Shown here: in pieces, positions 54,338-63,919 of the stretch
How the letters are laid out: each line of letters starts with the position of its first letter
How positions within the stretch are numbered: position 1 is the first letter of the stretch
The notes under the pieces: model-generated
What the model saw: only the letters and a program-made list of their open reading frames with translations
What the model was told of the DNA's origin: nothing
Database searches by the model: none
Made by a program: the position numbers and the translations under genes
NCBI GenBank assembly: GCA_007713455.1
Contig: VMRT01000018.1
Coordinates: forward strand, 44,975 to 108,974
Direction of reading: 5' to 3'
Source: Pseudomonas sp.
GTDB lineage: Bacteria > Pseudomonadota > Gammaproteobacteria > Pseudomonadales > Pseudomonadaceae
DNA length: 64,000 nucleotides

Positions 54338-54755
54338 CGTTCAGGTACGGATCGCCGACTGGCAGCAGGACAACGCCGAACTGCGGCGCATTCGGGAGGC
54401 CGTGTTCATTGCCGAGCAGGCCGTTCCGCCCGAGCAGGAGTGGGATGCCGACGATAACGAAGCCGTGCATTTTCTCGCCCTCGAGGGCGACTATCCGATC
54501 GGTACCGCACGGTTGCTGGCCGACGGGCAGATTGGCCGGGTAGCAGTCCTGCGCGACTGGCGCGGCATGAACGTGGGCGATGCGCTGATGCGCGCCGTCC
54601 TTGCGGAGGCGGAGCGCCGGGGCCTGACGGAGCAGACACTGACTGCGCAGGTTCACGCCACCGCCTTCTATGAGCGACTTGGTTTTGAAGTGGTCAGCGA
54701 TGAGTTTCTCGAAGCCGGAATCCCCCACGTCGACATGCTCCGCCGGAGCCACTGA
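54330..54755 (+). CDS. GNAT-family N-acetyltransferase (ElaA-like)
   Basis: A 141-residue acetyl-CoA-dependent transferase with the pyrophosphate-binding loop region IGRVAVLRDWRGMNVGDALM and the C-terminal YERLGFEVVSDEFLEAGIPH. The overlap of eight bases with the preceding oxygenase gene shows co-translation. The substrate is unknown. Confidence 0.85.
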   Translation: MNSVQVRIADWQQDNAELRRIREAVFIAEQAVPPEQEWDADDNEAVHFLALEGDYPIGTARLLADGQIGRVAVLRDWRGMNVGDALMRAVLAEAERRGLTEQTLTAQVHATAFYERLGFEVVSDEFLEAGIPHVDMLRRSH

Positions 54756-54761
54756 GGCCGT

Positions 54762-55391
54762 ATGAGCGACAGCGCCCCTGACGAAAGTAGCGATCAGGCC
54801 GAACTCCCGGCCATAGACTTTCACTCTCCGGGGCGTTTTGCCGTTCACAACCCCCAAGCCGACCTTCCCGAGCCTCTCGCTTGGAGAGCGGCCGCCTTTG
54901 AGCTTGGACAGGACACCGAACTGCAACGCTTCAGCGAACCCAACGAGGTTCGCCAGCATGCTTTGGCCATGCTGCAGCAGGCGACTCGCTCGCTGTGCAT
55001 CTACAGCACGGATCTGGAACCCTGGCTTTATCATCACAGCAGCGTTCAGCAGGCGTGCACTCGCCTACTGCTGGCCCACCCGCGCAACCGCCTGCGTATC
55101 TTGATCGGCGACCCGACACGAGCGATCAAAGAAGGCCACCGTCTTCTGCAGCTTGCTCGGCGATTGACCAGCAATGTACATATCCGCAAGCTGAACCCCG
55201 ATTATCCCGAGCAGAACGGCGCCTATCTGATCGCCGATGATTGTGGTCTGCTGCAACGCCCCAAGGCTGACCAATACGCCGGCTATGCCCTGTACCACGA
55301 CCTCGCCCGGGTGCGCATACGCCAAGCGGAATTCGACAGGGCCTGGGAACATGGATTAGCGGATGCAAACCTGCGGAGTTTTCTGCTATGA
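54762..55391 (+). CDS. Uncharacterised protein, phospholipase-D-like fold (DUF7931 type)
   Basis: 209 residues, conserved at this place in pseudomonads and sometimes mislabelled as a histone acetyltransferase. The middle part (TRSLCIYSTDLEPWLYHH, NRLRILIGDPTRAIKEGHRLLQLARRL) resembles half of a PLD-type domain, but no HKD motif is present. The start is six bases after the GNAT stop and the end overlaps the next gene (ATGA). Function unknown. Confidence 0.7.
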   Translation: MSDSAPDESSDQAELPAIDFHSPGRFAVHNPQADLPEPLAWRAAAFELGQDTELQRFSEPNEVRQHALAMLQQATRSLCIYSTDLEPWLYHHSSVQQACTRLLLAHPRNRLRILIGDPTRAIKEGHRLLQLARRLTSNVHIRKLNPDYPEQNGAYLIADDCGLLQRPKADQYAGYALYHDLARVRIRQAEFDRAWEHGLADANLRSFLL

Positions 55392-56197
55392 GCCCTCGAA
55401 TCTTTCTGCTGTCCGTTGCTGTCAGCATCTGTCTTCCGTTACAAGCGGCGACCGAAGTCATTCAGCTCGACAACCGCATGGCCGAAGACGTTATTCCCGT
55501 AGCGGAGTCGGTGCTCGGTGGCCAGGGGCGGGTCACAGCCTACGGCAGCCAGCTGATCGTCAATGCACCGGACGCGCTCATCAGCGAACTGCGGCAGGTG
55601 ATCGATCAGCTGGACGTCGAGCCCAAGCGTCTGCTTATCAGTGTCGATACTCAGGACTCGGCCAGCAGCTCCGCAGGCGGTTATCAGGTGGACGGCTCGG
55701 TACGCTCCGGCGACGTGGAGTTTGAAAGCGGACGCGGAGAGATTGGTGGGCGTGATCGGGTGCGAATCATCCGCCGCAGCACGAACAGCAGGGATGGCGG
55801 CGTTCAGCAGGTTCAGGCCAGCGAGGGTTATCCGGCGCTGATTCAGGTGGGCCAGAGTGTGCCGCTGACCACCCAGGGCACAGATGGCTACGGCCAGATC
55901 TACCAGCAGACGCAATATCGCGACGTTCTCCGCGGCTTCTACGCCACCGCCACAGTGCACGGCGACCGGGTGCAAGTCACCATAAGCAGTACCCGAGACC
56001 GGCTTGCGCAAGGCCGTGGTGGCGTGGTGGAGGTTCAGAACGCGGACACTCGGGTAAGCGGTCGTATCGGTGAATGGATCACCATCGGCGGCGTCGATGA
56101 AAGCGCGAGCTCCGAGCAGCAAGGCACGTTACGTCGCTATTCCACCCAGGGCGGCCAGAACCTGTCGATGCGCCTCAAGGTCGATGTTCTGGACTGA
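55388..56197 (+). CDS. Secretin-like periplasmic protein (NolW/secretin N-domain)
   Basis: 269 residues with a signal peptide (cleavage near LQAATE). An N-terminal NolW-type secretin subdomain (MAEDVIPVAESVLGGQGRVT to SELRQVIDQLDV) is followed by a beta-rich part resembling a shortened secretin core (VGQSVPLTTQG, VHGDRVQVTISS). It is too short to form a full secretin channel, and no secretion genes are nearby. Function unknown. Confidence 0.72.
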   Translation: MSPRIFLLSVAVSICLPLQAATEVIQLDNRMAEDVIPVAESVLGGQGRVTAYGSQLIVNAPDALISELRQVIDQLDVEPKRLLISVDTQDSASSSAGGYQVDGSVRSGDVEFESGRGEIGGRDRVRIIRRSTNSRDGGVQQVQASEGYPALIQVGQSVPLTTQGTDGYGQIYQQTQYRDVLRGFYATATVHGDRVQVTISSTRDRLAQGRGGVVEVQNADTRVSGRIGEWITIGGVDESASSEQQGTLRRYSTQGGQNLSMRLKVDVLD

Positions 56198-56680
56198 ACA
56201 TCAGCAGGTCCCTGACAGCCACGCCACGATGTAGTGCCCCGAAAAAAACACTACAAAACGATTGACGATGCAATTTCAGCGGAGCATTATTGCCCCGCTC
56301 CCGCTAACCAGGGGCCCTGGCAAGGGTCTCCGGGGCGTGCTCAAGCCAACCAGCCGAGCCGTTCCGTGACTGTACTGCCCACAAGGCGGACTGACGAGGT
56401 TGCGACTGGAACGAGTCGTCCTGAGGGACGGGGTAGCGATTGACGCATCAGCCAGACTGAAAGCTTCTCGTTGTTGTAGCGCACACGGCAGCCACGCCGG
56501 CTGTGGGCGCAGCAACCGGAACCAGCCCGGCGGTCGTATCCCCCCTTCTCTTGGTTCAATCCTCGTCCCGGTCGATATTTCGACGCTCTGCCGCGTGTTG
56601 CCCGCAATGATCAGCGATAGCACGTAGGTTTCGGTGGGAAAAGTCGGTGCTCAACCACACTCATTTTTGAAGGATTGAAC
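56198..56680 (+). promoter_or_regulatory. Long upstream region of aceA
   Basis: 483 bases without a convincing gene. At its left end is the inverted repeat TGTAGTG (56230-56236), N12, CACTACA (56249-56255). The short frames inside lack ribosome sites. Either the transcript has a long leader or a small RNA lies here; neither can be decided. Confidence 0.45.
56230..56255. promoter_or_regulatory. Inverted repeat TGTAGTG-N12-CACTACA (RccR-like site)
   Basis: Seven-base perfect arms. From memory, the regulator RccR controls aceA and related genes in pseudomonads through TGTAGT/ACTACA arms, which would fit. It is unusually far (426 bases) from the aceA start. Confidence 0.5.
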
Positions 56681-58276
56681 ATGTCCGCATATCAAGACGA
56701 CATCAAGGCAGTTGCCGCCCTGAAAGAGCAATACGGCAGCAGCTGGGCCGCCATCAACCCTGAGTCCGTCGCTCGCATGCGCGCCCAGAACCGCTTCAAG
56801 ACCGGTCTGGAAATTGCTCAGTACACCGCCGACATCATGCGCAAGGACATGGCCGAGTACGACGCCGACTCGTCCGTCTACACGCAGTCCCTCGGTTGCT
56901 GGCACGGCTTCATCGGTCAGCAGAAGCTGATCTCCATCAAGAAGCACCTGAAGACCACCAACAAGCGTTACCTCTACCTGTCCGGCTGGATGGTTGCTGC
57001 TCTGCGCTCCGAGTTCGGCCCGCTGCCGGACCAATCCATGCACGAGAAGACTGCCGTTTCCGACCTGATCGAAGAGCTGTACACCTTCCTGCGTCAGGCT
57101 GACAGCCGCGAGCTGGACCTGCTGTTCACCGCTCTGGACGCCGCTCGCGAAGCTGGCGACAGCGCCAAGGCTGCCGAGATCCAGAACCAGATCGACAACT
57201 ACGAAACCCACATCGTACCGATCATCGCCGACATCGACGCTGGCTTCGGTAACCCGGAAGCCACCTACCTGCTGGCCAAGCGCATGATCGAAGCAGGCGC
57301 TTGCTGCATCCAGATCGAGAACCAGGTTTCCGACGAGAAGCAGTGCGGCCACCAGGACGGTAAAGTGACCGTTCCCCACGCCGACTTCCTCGCCAAGATC
57401 GCAGCTGTGCGTTACGCCTTCCTCGAGCTGGGCATCGACAACGGTGTGATCGTTGCTCGTACCGACTCCCTGGGTGCCGGCCTGACCAAGCAGATCGCCG
57501 TGACCAAAGAGCCGGGCGACCTGGGCGACCTGTACAACTCCTTCCTGGATTGTGAAGAAGTCTCCGCTGCCGATCTGAACAACGGTGACGTGGTTCTGAA
57601 CCGCGAAGGCAAGCTGCTGCGTCCGAAGCGTCTGCCGTCCAACCTCTTCCAGTTCCGCGCTGGCACCGGTGAAGCACGCTGCGTACTGGACTGCATCACC
57701 TCGCTGCAGAACGGTGCTGACCTGCTGTGGATCGAAACCGAGAAGCCGCACGTTGGTCAGATCGCGGCCATGGTTGACGAAATCCGCAAGACCATCCCGA
57801 ACGCCAAGCTGGTCTACAACAACAGTCCGTCGTTCAACTGGACGCTGAACTTCCGTCAGCAGGTCTTCGATGCGTTCGTCGCCGAAGGCAAAGACGTTTC
57901 CGCCTACGACCGCGCCAAGCTGATGAGCGTCGAGTACGACGAAACCGAACTGGCCCAGGTTGCAGACGAGAAGATCCGTACCTTCCAGCGCGACGGTTCG
58001 GCTCACGCCGGCATCTTCCACCACCTGATCACCCTGCCGACCTACCACACCGCCGCGCTGTCCACCGACAACCTGGCCAAGGGGTACTTCGCCGACCAGG
58101 GTATGCTGGCGTACGTGAAGGGCGTTCAGCGTCAGGAACTGCGTCAGGGCATCGCCTGCGTCAAGCACCAGAACATGGCTGGTTCCGACATCGGCGACAA
58201 CCACAAGGAGTACTTCGCTGGCGAAGCCGCTCTGAAGGCAAGCGGTAAAGACAACACCATGAACCAGTTCCACTAA
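56681..58276 (+). CDS. aceA: Isocitrate lyase (long AceA type)
   Basis: First enzyme of the glyoxylate shunt, splitting isocitrate into succinate and glyoxylate. 531 residues, the long Pseudomonas subtype. The catalytic Cys lies in SDEKQCGHQDGKVTVPH near residue 222. Needed for growth on acetate and therefore on ethanol, which links it to the quinoprotein region in metabolism though not in position. GAAGGAT precedes the ATG. A strong terminator follows. Confidence 0.95.
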   Translation: MSAYQDDIKAVAALKEQYGSSWAAINPESVARMRAQNRFKTGLEIAQYTADIMRKDMAEYDADSSVYTQSLGCWHGFIGQQKLISIKKHLKTTNKRYLYLSGWMVAALRSEFGPLPDQSMHEKTAVSDLIEELYTFLRQADSRELDLLFTALDAAREAGDSAKAAEIQNQIDNYETHIVPIIADIDAGFGNPEATYLLAKRMIEAGACCIQIENQVSDEKQCGHQDGKVTVPHADFLAKIAAVRYAFLELGIDNGVIVARTDSLGAGLTKQIAVTKEPGDLGDLYNSFLDCEEVSAADLNNGDVVLNREGKLLRPKRLPSNLFQFRAGTGEARCVLDCITSLQNGADLLWIETEKPHVGQIAAMVDEIRKTIPNAKLVYNNSPSFNWTLNFRQQVFDAFVAEGKDVSAYDRAKLMSVEYDETELAQVADEKIRTFQRDGSAHAGIFHHLITLPTYHTAALSTDNLAKGYFADQGMLAYVKGVQRQELRQGIACVKHQNMAGSDIGDNHKEYFAGEAALKASGKDNTMNQFH

Positions 58277-58314
58277 GAATCGGTTCGCGGCCCTCACCGG
58301 CCGCAGGTGTTAAC

Positions 58315-58347
58315 AAAAAGCCTCGGCATCTGCCGAGGCTTTTTTTT
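58315..58347 (+). terminator. aceA terminator
   Basis: GCCTCGGCA pairs with TGCCGAGGC across TC, followed by eight T residues. Confidence 0.93.
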
Positions 58348-58400
58348 GCGAGCAAGCAGACTGCGTAGACGAGGCGACATTTCGTCGGCACGACCCCTAC

Positions 58401-58418
58401 CTGTCATTCTGTTGTCGC
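58401..58418 (+). promoter_or_regulatory. Pho box before phoX
   Basis: CTGTCAT, four bases, TTGTCGC: the 7-4-7 layout of a PhoB site (consensus CTGTCAT and CTGTCAC/T) with the first half perfect. It lies 52 bases upstream of the phosphatase start. Confidence 0.65.
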
Positions 58419-58469
58419 ATATCGAATTTAGCGTCATGGCTCCGACAAAAATCGTAATGGAGCTGCGCC

Positions 58470-60464
58470 GTGACTACTGAGAACAACGACATTTTGTTTG
58501 GCAACGGGGACGAGTTGCACAGTAACCACTCGACAAACCCACACATTCAGGATGTGATCTCTGCTGGCCGTCGAAAGGTAGTGGTTGGCGGCGCAGCCCT
58601 GGGAGCCATGGCCTTTCTAGGTGCGGCTATTCCCGGACTTGCGCAAGCGGCTGAACCATCCGCGCAAGGACTCAAGGACCTCCCCTTCCGACGCCGTACC
58701 CGTCTGCCGTTTTCGCCAGTGGCGGTAACGCGGGCCGATGCTATTACCGTTCCTGCTGGCTATTCCGCGACCACTTTCATTCCATGGGGCACCCCAATTA
58801 CCGGTAGCTACCCGACCTGGATGGAAGACGCGAGCAATAGCGCCGAAGACCAGGCTCAACAAGTCGGCATGCATCACGACGGAATGCATTTCTTCCCGAT
58901 GAACACAAAACTCGGCGGGCGCCAGAGCGATCACGGCTTGCTGGTGCTAAATCACGAATACATTCAAGCGCCTTTGCTCCACCGCAACGGCCCGACGGTG
59001 GTCGATGGTAAGCGTGTCGATGTCGACGAGGTCCGCAAGGAAATCAACGCCCACGGCGTTTCGGTAGTAGAAATCCGCCGCGGCCCGCGTGGCGATTGGT
59101 CGGTCTTGCCGACAGCCCGTAACCGCCGCATTACGGGTGCCACGCCGATGCGCATTGAAGGCCCCGCGCGCGGCCATGCGCTGATGCGCACCCGCTACAG
59201 CCCGAGCGGCACCTCAACCCGCGGAACCCTTAACAACTGCGCCAACGGGCATACGCCTTGGGGTACCTACCTCACCTGTGAGGAAAACTGGGCAGGTTAC
59301 TTCGCCACCGCCGACAGCGACCTACCTCGTGAACTTAGCCGCTATGGTGTGCGCGGTAGCGGTCGTTATGGCTGGGAGACAGTTGCCGGCGATGAGTTCG
59401 AGCGCTTCAACGCCTCGCGCATCGCGACCGATCCACAAGCGGATTATCGTAACGAGCCCAACACCTTTGGCTGGATCGTCGAGATAGATCCGTTCGATCC
59501 GAACTCAACACCAGTCAAGCACACGGCCCTCGGCCGTTTCGCCCACGAAGGACTGGTGTTTGCCCCCGTCAGACCGGGCCGCCCCGTTGTCTGTTATTCC
59601 GGCGACGATTCACAGAACGAATATATCTACAAGTACGTCAGCCGCGACCGCTATCGGCCGCAGCGAAGCGATGGGCGGCTGCTGGACGAGGGGACTCTCT
59701 ATGTCGCGCGTTTCAACACCGACGGCAGTGGTGACTGGCTCGCTCTCGATCATGCCGATCCGGCCTTCCAGCGGGCCTGCGAGACCGCCGGCGTTCAATT
59801 TGCCGATCAAGGTGAAGTCCTGATCAACACCCGTCTGGCCGCCGACATCGTCGGAGCCACCAAGATGGATCGCCCAGAATGGGGGGCGGTTAACCCAGAT
59901 AGCGGCGAGGTCTACTTCACCCTCACCAACAACAGCGGACGCAAGGAAACCGACGCCTCCAATCCGCGAGCACCAAACGCATTTGGTCACATCATTCGCT
60001 GGCGTGAAGCGAGCCGCGACTTTGCAGGCACGCGATTCAACTGGGATATCTATTTGCTTGCCGGGCCACAGGACAACAGCCGGGGGCCGAAGGGTCGAGC
60101 GCTGGATGAAAGCAACATCATGGCCAGCCCGGATGGGTTGTGGTTCGACGACGAGGGTCGACTGTGGATTCAAACTGACATGAGCGGTAGCCAACTGCGC
60201 AGCGGGCCGTTTGGTAACAATCAGATGTTGGTTTCCGACCCCAGAACCGGTGAGACCAAACGGTTTCTCGTCGGGCCTCAGGGCGCTGAGGTAACCGGAA
60301 TCACAGCTACACCGGACTTCCGGACCCTGTTCGTCAACATCCAGCACCCTGGCGAAGACTCGACCGCGACGAACTACACGAGCACGTGGCCGGACGGGCC
60401 GGGTCGCAGACCCCGCTCAGCAACCGTCATCGTCACGCGGGACGACGGAAAGCGCCTGATGTAA
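58470..60464 (+). CDS. phoX: PhoX-family alkaline phosphatase (Tat-exported)
   Basis: A calcium/iron-dependent periplasmic phosphatase of the DUF839 family, 664 residues. The N-terminus has a Tat signal, RRKVVVGGAALGAMAFLGAA, near residue 34. The body holds PhoX blocks such as NCANGHTPWGTYLTCEENW and WFDDEGRLWIQTDMSGSQL. The start is a GTG with GGAG upstream. The Pho box predicts induction by phosphate limitation. Confidence 0.9.
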   Translation: MTTENNDILFGNGDELHSNHSTNPHIQDVISAGRRKVVVGGAALGAMAFLGAAIPGLAQAAEPSAQGLKDLPFRRRTRLPFSPVAVTRADAITVPAGYSATTFIPWGTPITGSYPTWMEDASNSAEDQAQQVGMHHDGMHFFPMNTKLGGRQSDHGLLVLNHEYIQAPLLHRNGPTVVDGKRVDVDEVRKEINAHGVSVVEIRRGPRGDWSVLPTARNRRITGATPMRIEGPARGHALMRTRYSPSGTSTRGTLNNCANGHTPWGTYLTCEENWAGYFATADSDLPRELSRYGVRGSGRYGWETVAGDEFERFNASRIATDPQADYRNEPNTFGWIVEIDPFDPNSTPVKHTALGRFAHEGLVFAPVRPGRPVVCYSGDDSQNEYIYKYVSRDRYRPQRSDGRLLDEGTLYVARFNTDGSGDWLALDHADPAFQRACETAGVQFADQGEVLINTRLAADIVGATKMDRPEWGAVNPDSGEVYFTLTNNSGRKETDASNPRAPNAFGHIIRWREASRDFAGTRFNWDIYLLAGPQDNSRGPKGRALDESNIMASPDGLWFDDEGRLWIQTDMSGSQLRSGPFGNNQMLVSDPRTGETKRFLVGPQGAEVTGITATPDFRTLFVNIQHPGEDSTATNYTSTWPDGPGRRPRSATVIVTRDDGKRLM

Positions 60465-60518
60465 CTGCGGAGGGGCCAAGCCGCAAGGCTGGCCCCCCTA
60501 TCAATCCACTGAGCACAC

Positions 60519-61568
60519 TCAAGGCTTATCTGGTGAGGTGAAAAGGCCCCAGGTCGATATGAATAGCGCCGCGACCAGCGGGCCGATCACGAAACCATTC
60601 AGTCCGAACAATGCCAGCCCCCCCAGCGTCGAGATAAGCACGACGTAGTCCGGCATCTTTGTATCCTTTCCAACCAGAATCGGTCTGAGGATGTTGTCCA
60701 CCAGGCCGATTACCAGCACACCATAAAGCGTGAGTATCACGCCCTGCCAGATCGCGCCGGTCATCAGGAAATAGATGGCTACCGGCGTCCATATCAGGCC
60801 CGCCCCGACAGCGGGCAACAATGACAGAAATGCCATCAGCACGCCCCACAGCAGCGCCCCGGAGATCCCAAGCACGGCGAAGATGATTCCGCCGAGCGCT
60901 CCTTGGGTAACGGCGACGACAATGTTTCCTTTTACCGTCGCGCGTACGACTCGCGTGAACTTGCTGAACAGGCGCCGCTTCTGAGCATCGCTGAGCGGAA
61001 TGGCCTTCCTGATACGCGCCACCAGATCACGCCCGTCGCGAATCAGGAAGAATAGCAGGTACAGCATGACAAAGAAGCTGACCAGAAACTGGAACGTCCC
61101 CTGGCCAAAACTGAACGCTTTTGTCGCGAGGAACTGACTTCCCTCGAGCGCCCCAGAGGCCAGCCGTTCACGCATGGAATCGAGGTCACCGAAACCGAAG
61201 CGCTGAAGCTGCAGCTGGATCGATTGAGGCAGGAGCTCGCGGAAGTTGACGACCCAGCTGCCGATGTCCAGCTCGCCACTTTCGATCTGCTTGTAGAGGA
61301 TCGCCCCCTCTTGAACCAGCATTCCGGCGATCAAAATCACCGGCAGTACGGCGACCAGCAACGAAACTAGCAAGGTGATCAGAGCTGTCAGGTTGCGTCG
61401 CTGGCTAAACCGTCTGTAAAGATAGCGCTGCAAGGGGGCGAAGATGATCGCCAGTATCACCGCCCAGAAGACTGCCCCATAGAACGGCAGCAGGATCCAG
61501 CCAAAAGCCAGAGACACCACCACCAGCAGCGCAAGAAAGACCTTCTGCTCGAGCCTCGAATTGTCCAT
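60519..61568 (-). CDS. AI-2E family transporter
   Basis: A 349-residue inner-membrane protein with about seven to eight helices. It belongs to the TqsA/PerM family (LPAVGAGLIWTPVAIYFLMTG, and GLALFGLNGFVIGPLVAAL near the end). Members export diverse solutes and some act as Na+/H+ antiporters; the substrate here is unknown. Confidence 0.85.
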   Translation of the reverse strand: MDNSRLEQKVFLALLVVVSLAFGWILLPFYGAVFWAVILAIIFAPLQRYLYRRFSQRRNLTALITLLVSLLVAVLPVILIAGMLVQEGAILYKQIESGELDIGSWVVNFRELLPQSIQLQLQRFGFGDLDSMRERLASGALEGSQFLATKAFSFGQGTFQFLVSFFVMLYLLFFLIRDGRDLVARIRKAIPLSDAQKRRLFSKFTRVVRATVKGNIVVAVTQGALGGIIFAVLGISGALLWGVLMAFLSLLPAVGAGLIWTPVAIYFLMTGAIWQGVILTLYGVLVIGLVDNILRPILVGKDTKMPDYVVLISTLGGLALFGLNGFVIGPLVAALFISTWGLFTSPDKP

Positions 61569-61690
61569 TGTTGACCCTGTCGCTGCGATTGGTTCTGTTT
61601 AGTCAACGAGCGACGGTACGAGTGCGGGTCTGGCAGATGATTCAGTGTCAGGCCGGGGTTAGGCGTACAGCTGACACTGAATTTGATGCG

Positions 61691-63007
61691 TTACAGCGTC
61701 ATTGCCGCCAACCAACCAAATGCCAGAAGTGGCAGGTTGTAATGTAGAAACGTCGGCACGACAGTATCCCAGATATGATTGTGCTGACCGTCCGCATTCA
61801 ACCCGGCGGTCGGACCGAGAGTGGAGTCCGATGCGGGAGAACCGCCATCGCCCAGAGCGCCGGCAGTCCCGACCAGACTGACGATCGCCAACGGACTGAA
61901 GCCAAGCTCGACACCTAGGGGAACAAAAATCGCGGCAATGATCGGCACTGTGGAAAAAGAAGACCCAATTCCGATGGTTACCAGCAATCCCACCAGGAGC
62001 ATCAACAGCGCGCCGACAGCCTTGCTGTCGCCGATCCATTGAGTCGAAGCGTCTACCAGCAACTTGACCTCGCCCGTTTCACGCATCACCTCGGCAAAAC
62101 CAGCGGCCGCGATCATGATGAAGCCAATCATGGCCATCATCTTCATCCCGTCGGTGAACAGGTCATCCGCTTCGCGCCAGCGCACCACGCCGGAAACGGA
62201 AAAGATCACGAACCCAGCAAGCGCGCCAAGTATCATCGAGTCCAGCCAAAGCTGAATCACGAAGGCCGCTGCAACTGCGACAGCAGCCACCAGCAGCGTG
62301 AGGGGACTGTAGGTCACTGTAGTTTTTTCAAGCTGCTCGACACGCACGAGGTCGTATTCGCGGGGCTTTCGATAGCTATAAAAAGCAATCAGCAATCCCG
62401 CGAGCATCCCGATTGCGGGGATCAGCATTGCCTGCGTGACTTTGATTCCAGTTACATCCACGCCACTTTTAGCAACGTTTGCCAGCAAGATCTCGTTCAA
62501 GAAAATATTGCCGAACCCGACCGGGAGAAACATATACGGGGTAATCAGACCGAACGCGAGCACACATGCAATCAAACGCCTGTCGATCTTCATCTTCGAC
62601 AGCACAAAAAGCAGCGGGGGAACCAGTAGGGGAATAAATGCGATATGAATAGGAAGGATATTCTGTGATGAAACAGCAACGGCAAGCAGCAAGCCGATCA
62701 TCATCCACTTAACCGCTCCGCCCCCTTGCGCTCCTTGCTTTCCAACCAAAGCTAGCGCCTTGTCAGCAAGGGCGTGAGCCAACCCGCTTTTTCCAATGGC
62801 AACGGCAAACGCACCCAGCAACGCATAAGACAAGGCAACTGTTGCGCCACCGCCTAGCCCCTTGTTGAATGCCGCCAAGCTACCCTCAATTCCCAAGCCA
62901 CCAATCAAACCGCCAGCCATGGCTCCAGCGATGAGCGCGACCACTACATGCACGCGGCAAAGACTCAGGATCAGCATGATGCCAACAGCCGCAACAACTG
63001 CGTTCAT
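61691..63007 (-). CDS. Na+/H+ antiporter family protein
   Basis: A 438-residue, strongly hydrophobic transporter with about 11-12 helices, resembling the YuiF/NhaC-related Na+/H+ antiporter group ([18 protein letters not shown], and [21 protein letters not shown] near the C-terminus). The ATG at 63007 has GGAGAG upstream. The surrounding DNA is visibly richer in A+T than the rest of the window. Transported ions are inferred from the family only. Confidence 0.8.
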   Translation of the reverse strand: MNAVVAAVGIMLILSLCRVHVVVALIAGAMAGGLIGGLGIEGSLAAFNKGLGGGATVALSYALLGAFAVAIGKSGLAHALADKALALVGKQGAQGGGAVKWMMIGLLLAVAVSSQNILPIHIAFIPLLVPPLLFVLSKMKIDRRLIACVLAFGLITPYMFLPVGFGNIFLNEILLANVAKSGVDVTGIKVTQAMLIPAIGMLAGLLIAFYSYRKPREYDLVRVEQLEKTTVTYSPLTLLVAAVAVAAAFVIQLWLDSMILGALAGFVIFSVSGVVRWREADDLFTDGMKMMAMIGFIMIAAAGFAEVMRETGEVKLLVDASTQWIGDSKAVGALLMLLVGLLVTIGIGSSFSTVPIIAAIFVPLGVELGFSPLAIVSLVGTAGALGDGGSPASDSTLGPTAGLNADGQHNHIWDTVVPTFLHYNLPLLAFGWLAAMTL

Positions 63008-63228
63008 TGAACTCTCCATACAAACGACAAACGTCGCGAAAAAAACGCCGTACTCTGCAATAACGGAACTGGGGTGTCAAAAGCAGATCTGCACGATAAG
63101 CAACTTACACGTATCTACCTGGGCAACGCGCTGCACGAGAATGCTTTACCCAAATGCCTACTTAGCCCACTTTGTCTGATATAGATGCCAAGCATAGGAA
63201 TGATCAGACCGCACGCTCTGGGCAATGC

Positions 63229-63585
63229 TTAATCGCCGCAGTACTCACAACCGCTTGTACAGGTTTCATGAATACGGATGCGCGAAAGCTCAGGCAGAAG
63301 CGGTTTGAGCTCAGTCCAGATCCATTTCGCAAGATTCTCGCTTGTGGGGTTTTCTAACCCAGGAATATCGTTCAGATAATTGTGATCCAGCAGCTCATAC
63401 AACGGCTTGAAGACAGACTTGATTTCACCAAAATCGCGGATCCAGCCCGTATGCGGATCCACCGTACCGCTGATATATAACGCTACCCGGAAAGAATGCC
63501 CGTGCAGTCGGCCACATTTGTGTCCCTGCGGTACATTCGGCAAACGATGTGCTGACTCAAACGTAAACTCTTTGAATATTTCCAC
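63229..63585 (-). CDS. queD: 6-carboxy-5,6,7,8-tetrahydropterin synthase QueD
   Basis: Second step of queuosine/7-deazaguanine synthesis. 118 residues with zinc ligands in [10 protein letters not shown] and [10 protein letters not shown], whose Cys is catalytic, and the Asp-His pair in LDHNYLND. It ends in a short cysteine-containing tail. Normal length. Confidence 0.93.
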   Translation of the reverse strand: MEIFKEFTFESAHRLPNVPQGHKCGRLHGHSFRVALYISGTVDPHTGWIRDFGEIKSVFKPLYELLDHNYLNDIPGLENPTSENLAKWIWTELKPLLPELSRIRIHETCTSGCEYCGD

Positions 63586-63919
63586 TAGATAGACTCACAG
63601 TCTGGTCGCCAGATTGAGGGGCGATTTTACGCATTTTGACAGCGTGGCACATGCATTACACCAGCTGTAGATGCTGGGCGATGAGCGAATGAATGGCAGT
63701 GGAAGTGCTGAAGCACTAACGGCACGCGGAGCCGGAAAACTGCAAAGGACTACGTGGTTGGTCGCCCCCCCCGGCTCCAGGCAGACGAAAAACAGCACAA
63801 GATAACTGCAGTTCAGTTGCACTATCGACAATTCCAGCACCGCCTTAGCGCCCTGTGCTTTTCTCTGCCCCAAAAGCAAACCCCCGACCAGCTTACGCGG
63901 GTCGGGGGTTTGGGAAAGG
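63586..63919. other. Intergenic region between queD and the rrn operon
   Basis: 334 bases holding the queD upstream region and the rrn terminator. A 94-codon minus-strand frame (63595-63879) has no recognisable protein features and is not annotated. Confidence 0.5.
63878..63911 (-). terminator. rrn operon terminator
   Basis: AAACCCCCGACC pairs with GGTCGGGGGTTT across a ten-base loop; on the minus strand it is followed by GCTTTTGG. Confidence 0.9.

Noticed and set aside
56234..56443. Short plus-strand frame upstream of aceA
   Set aside because: It overlaps the inverted repeat, has no ribosome site and has no protein-like composition.
63595..63879. 94-codon minus-strand frame between queD and 5S rRNA
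   Set aside because: No ribosome site, low-complexity composition and no recognisable family; probably chance.
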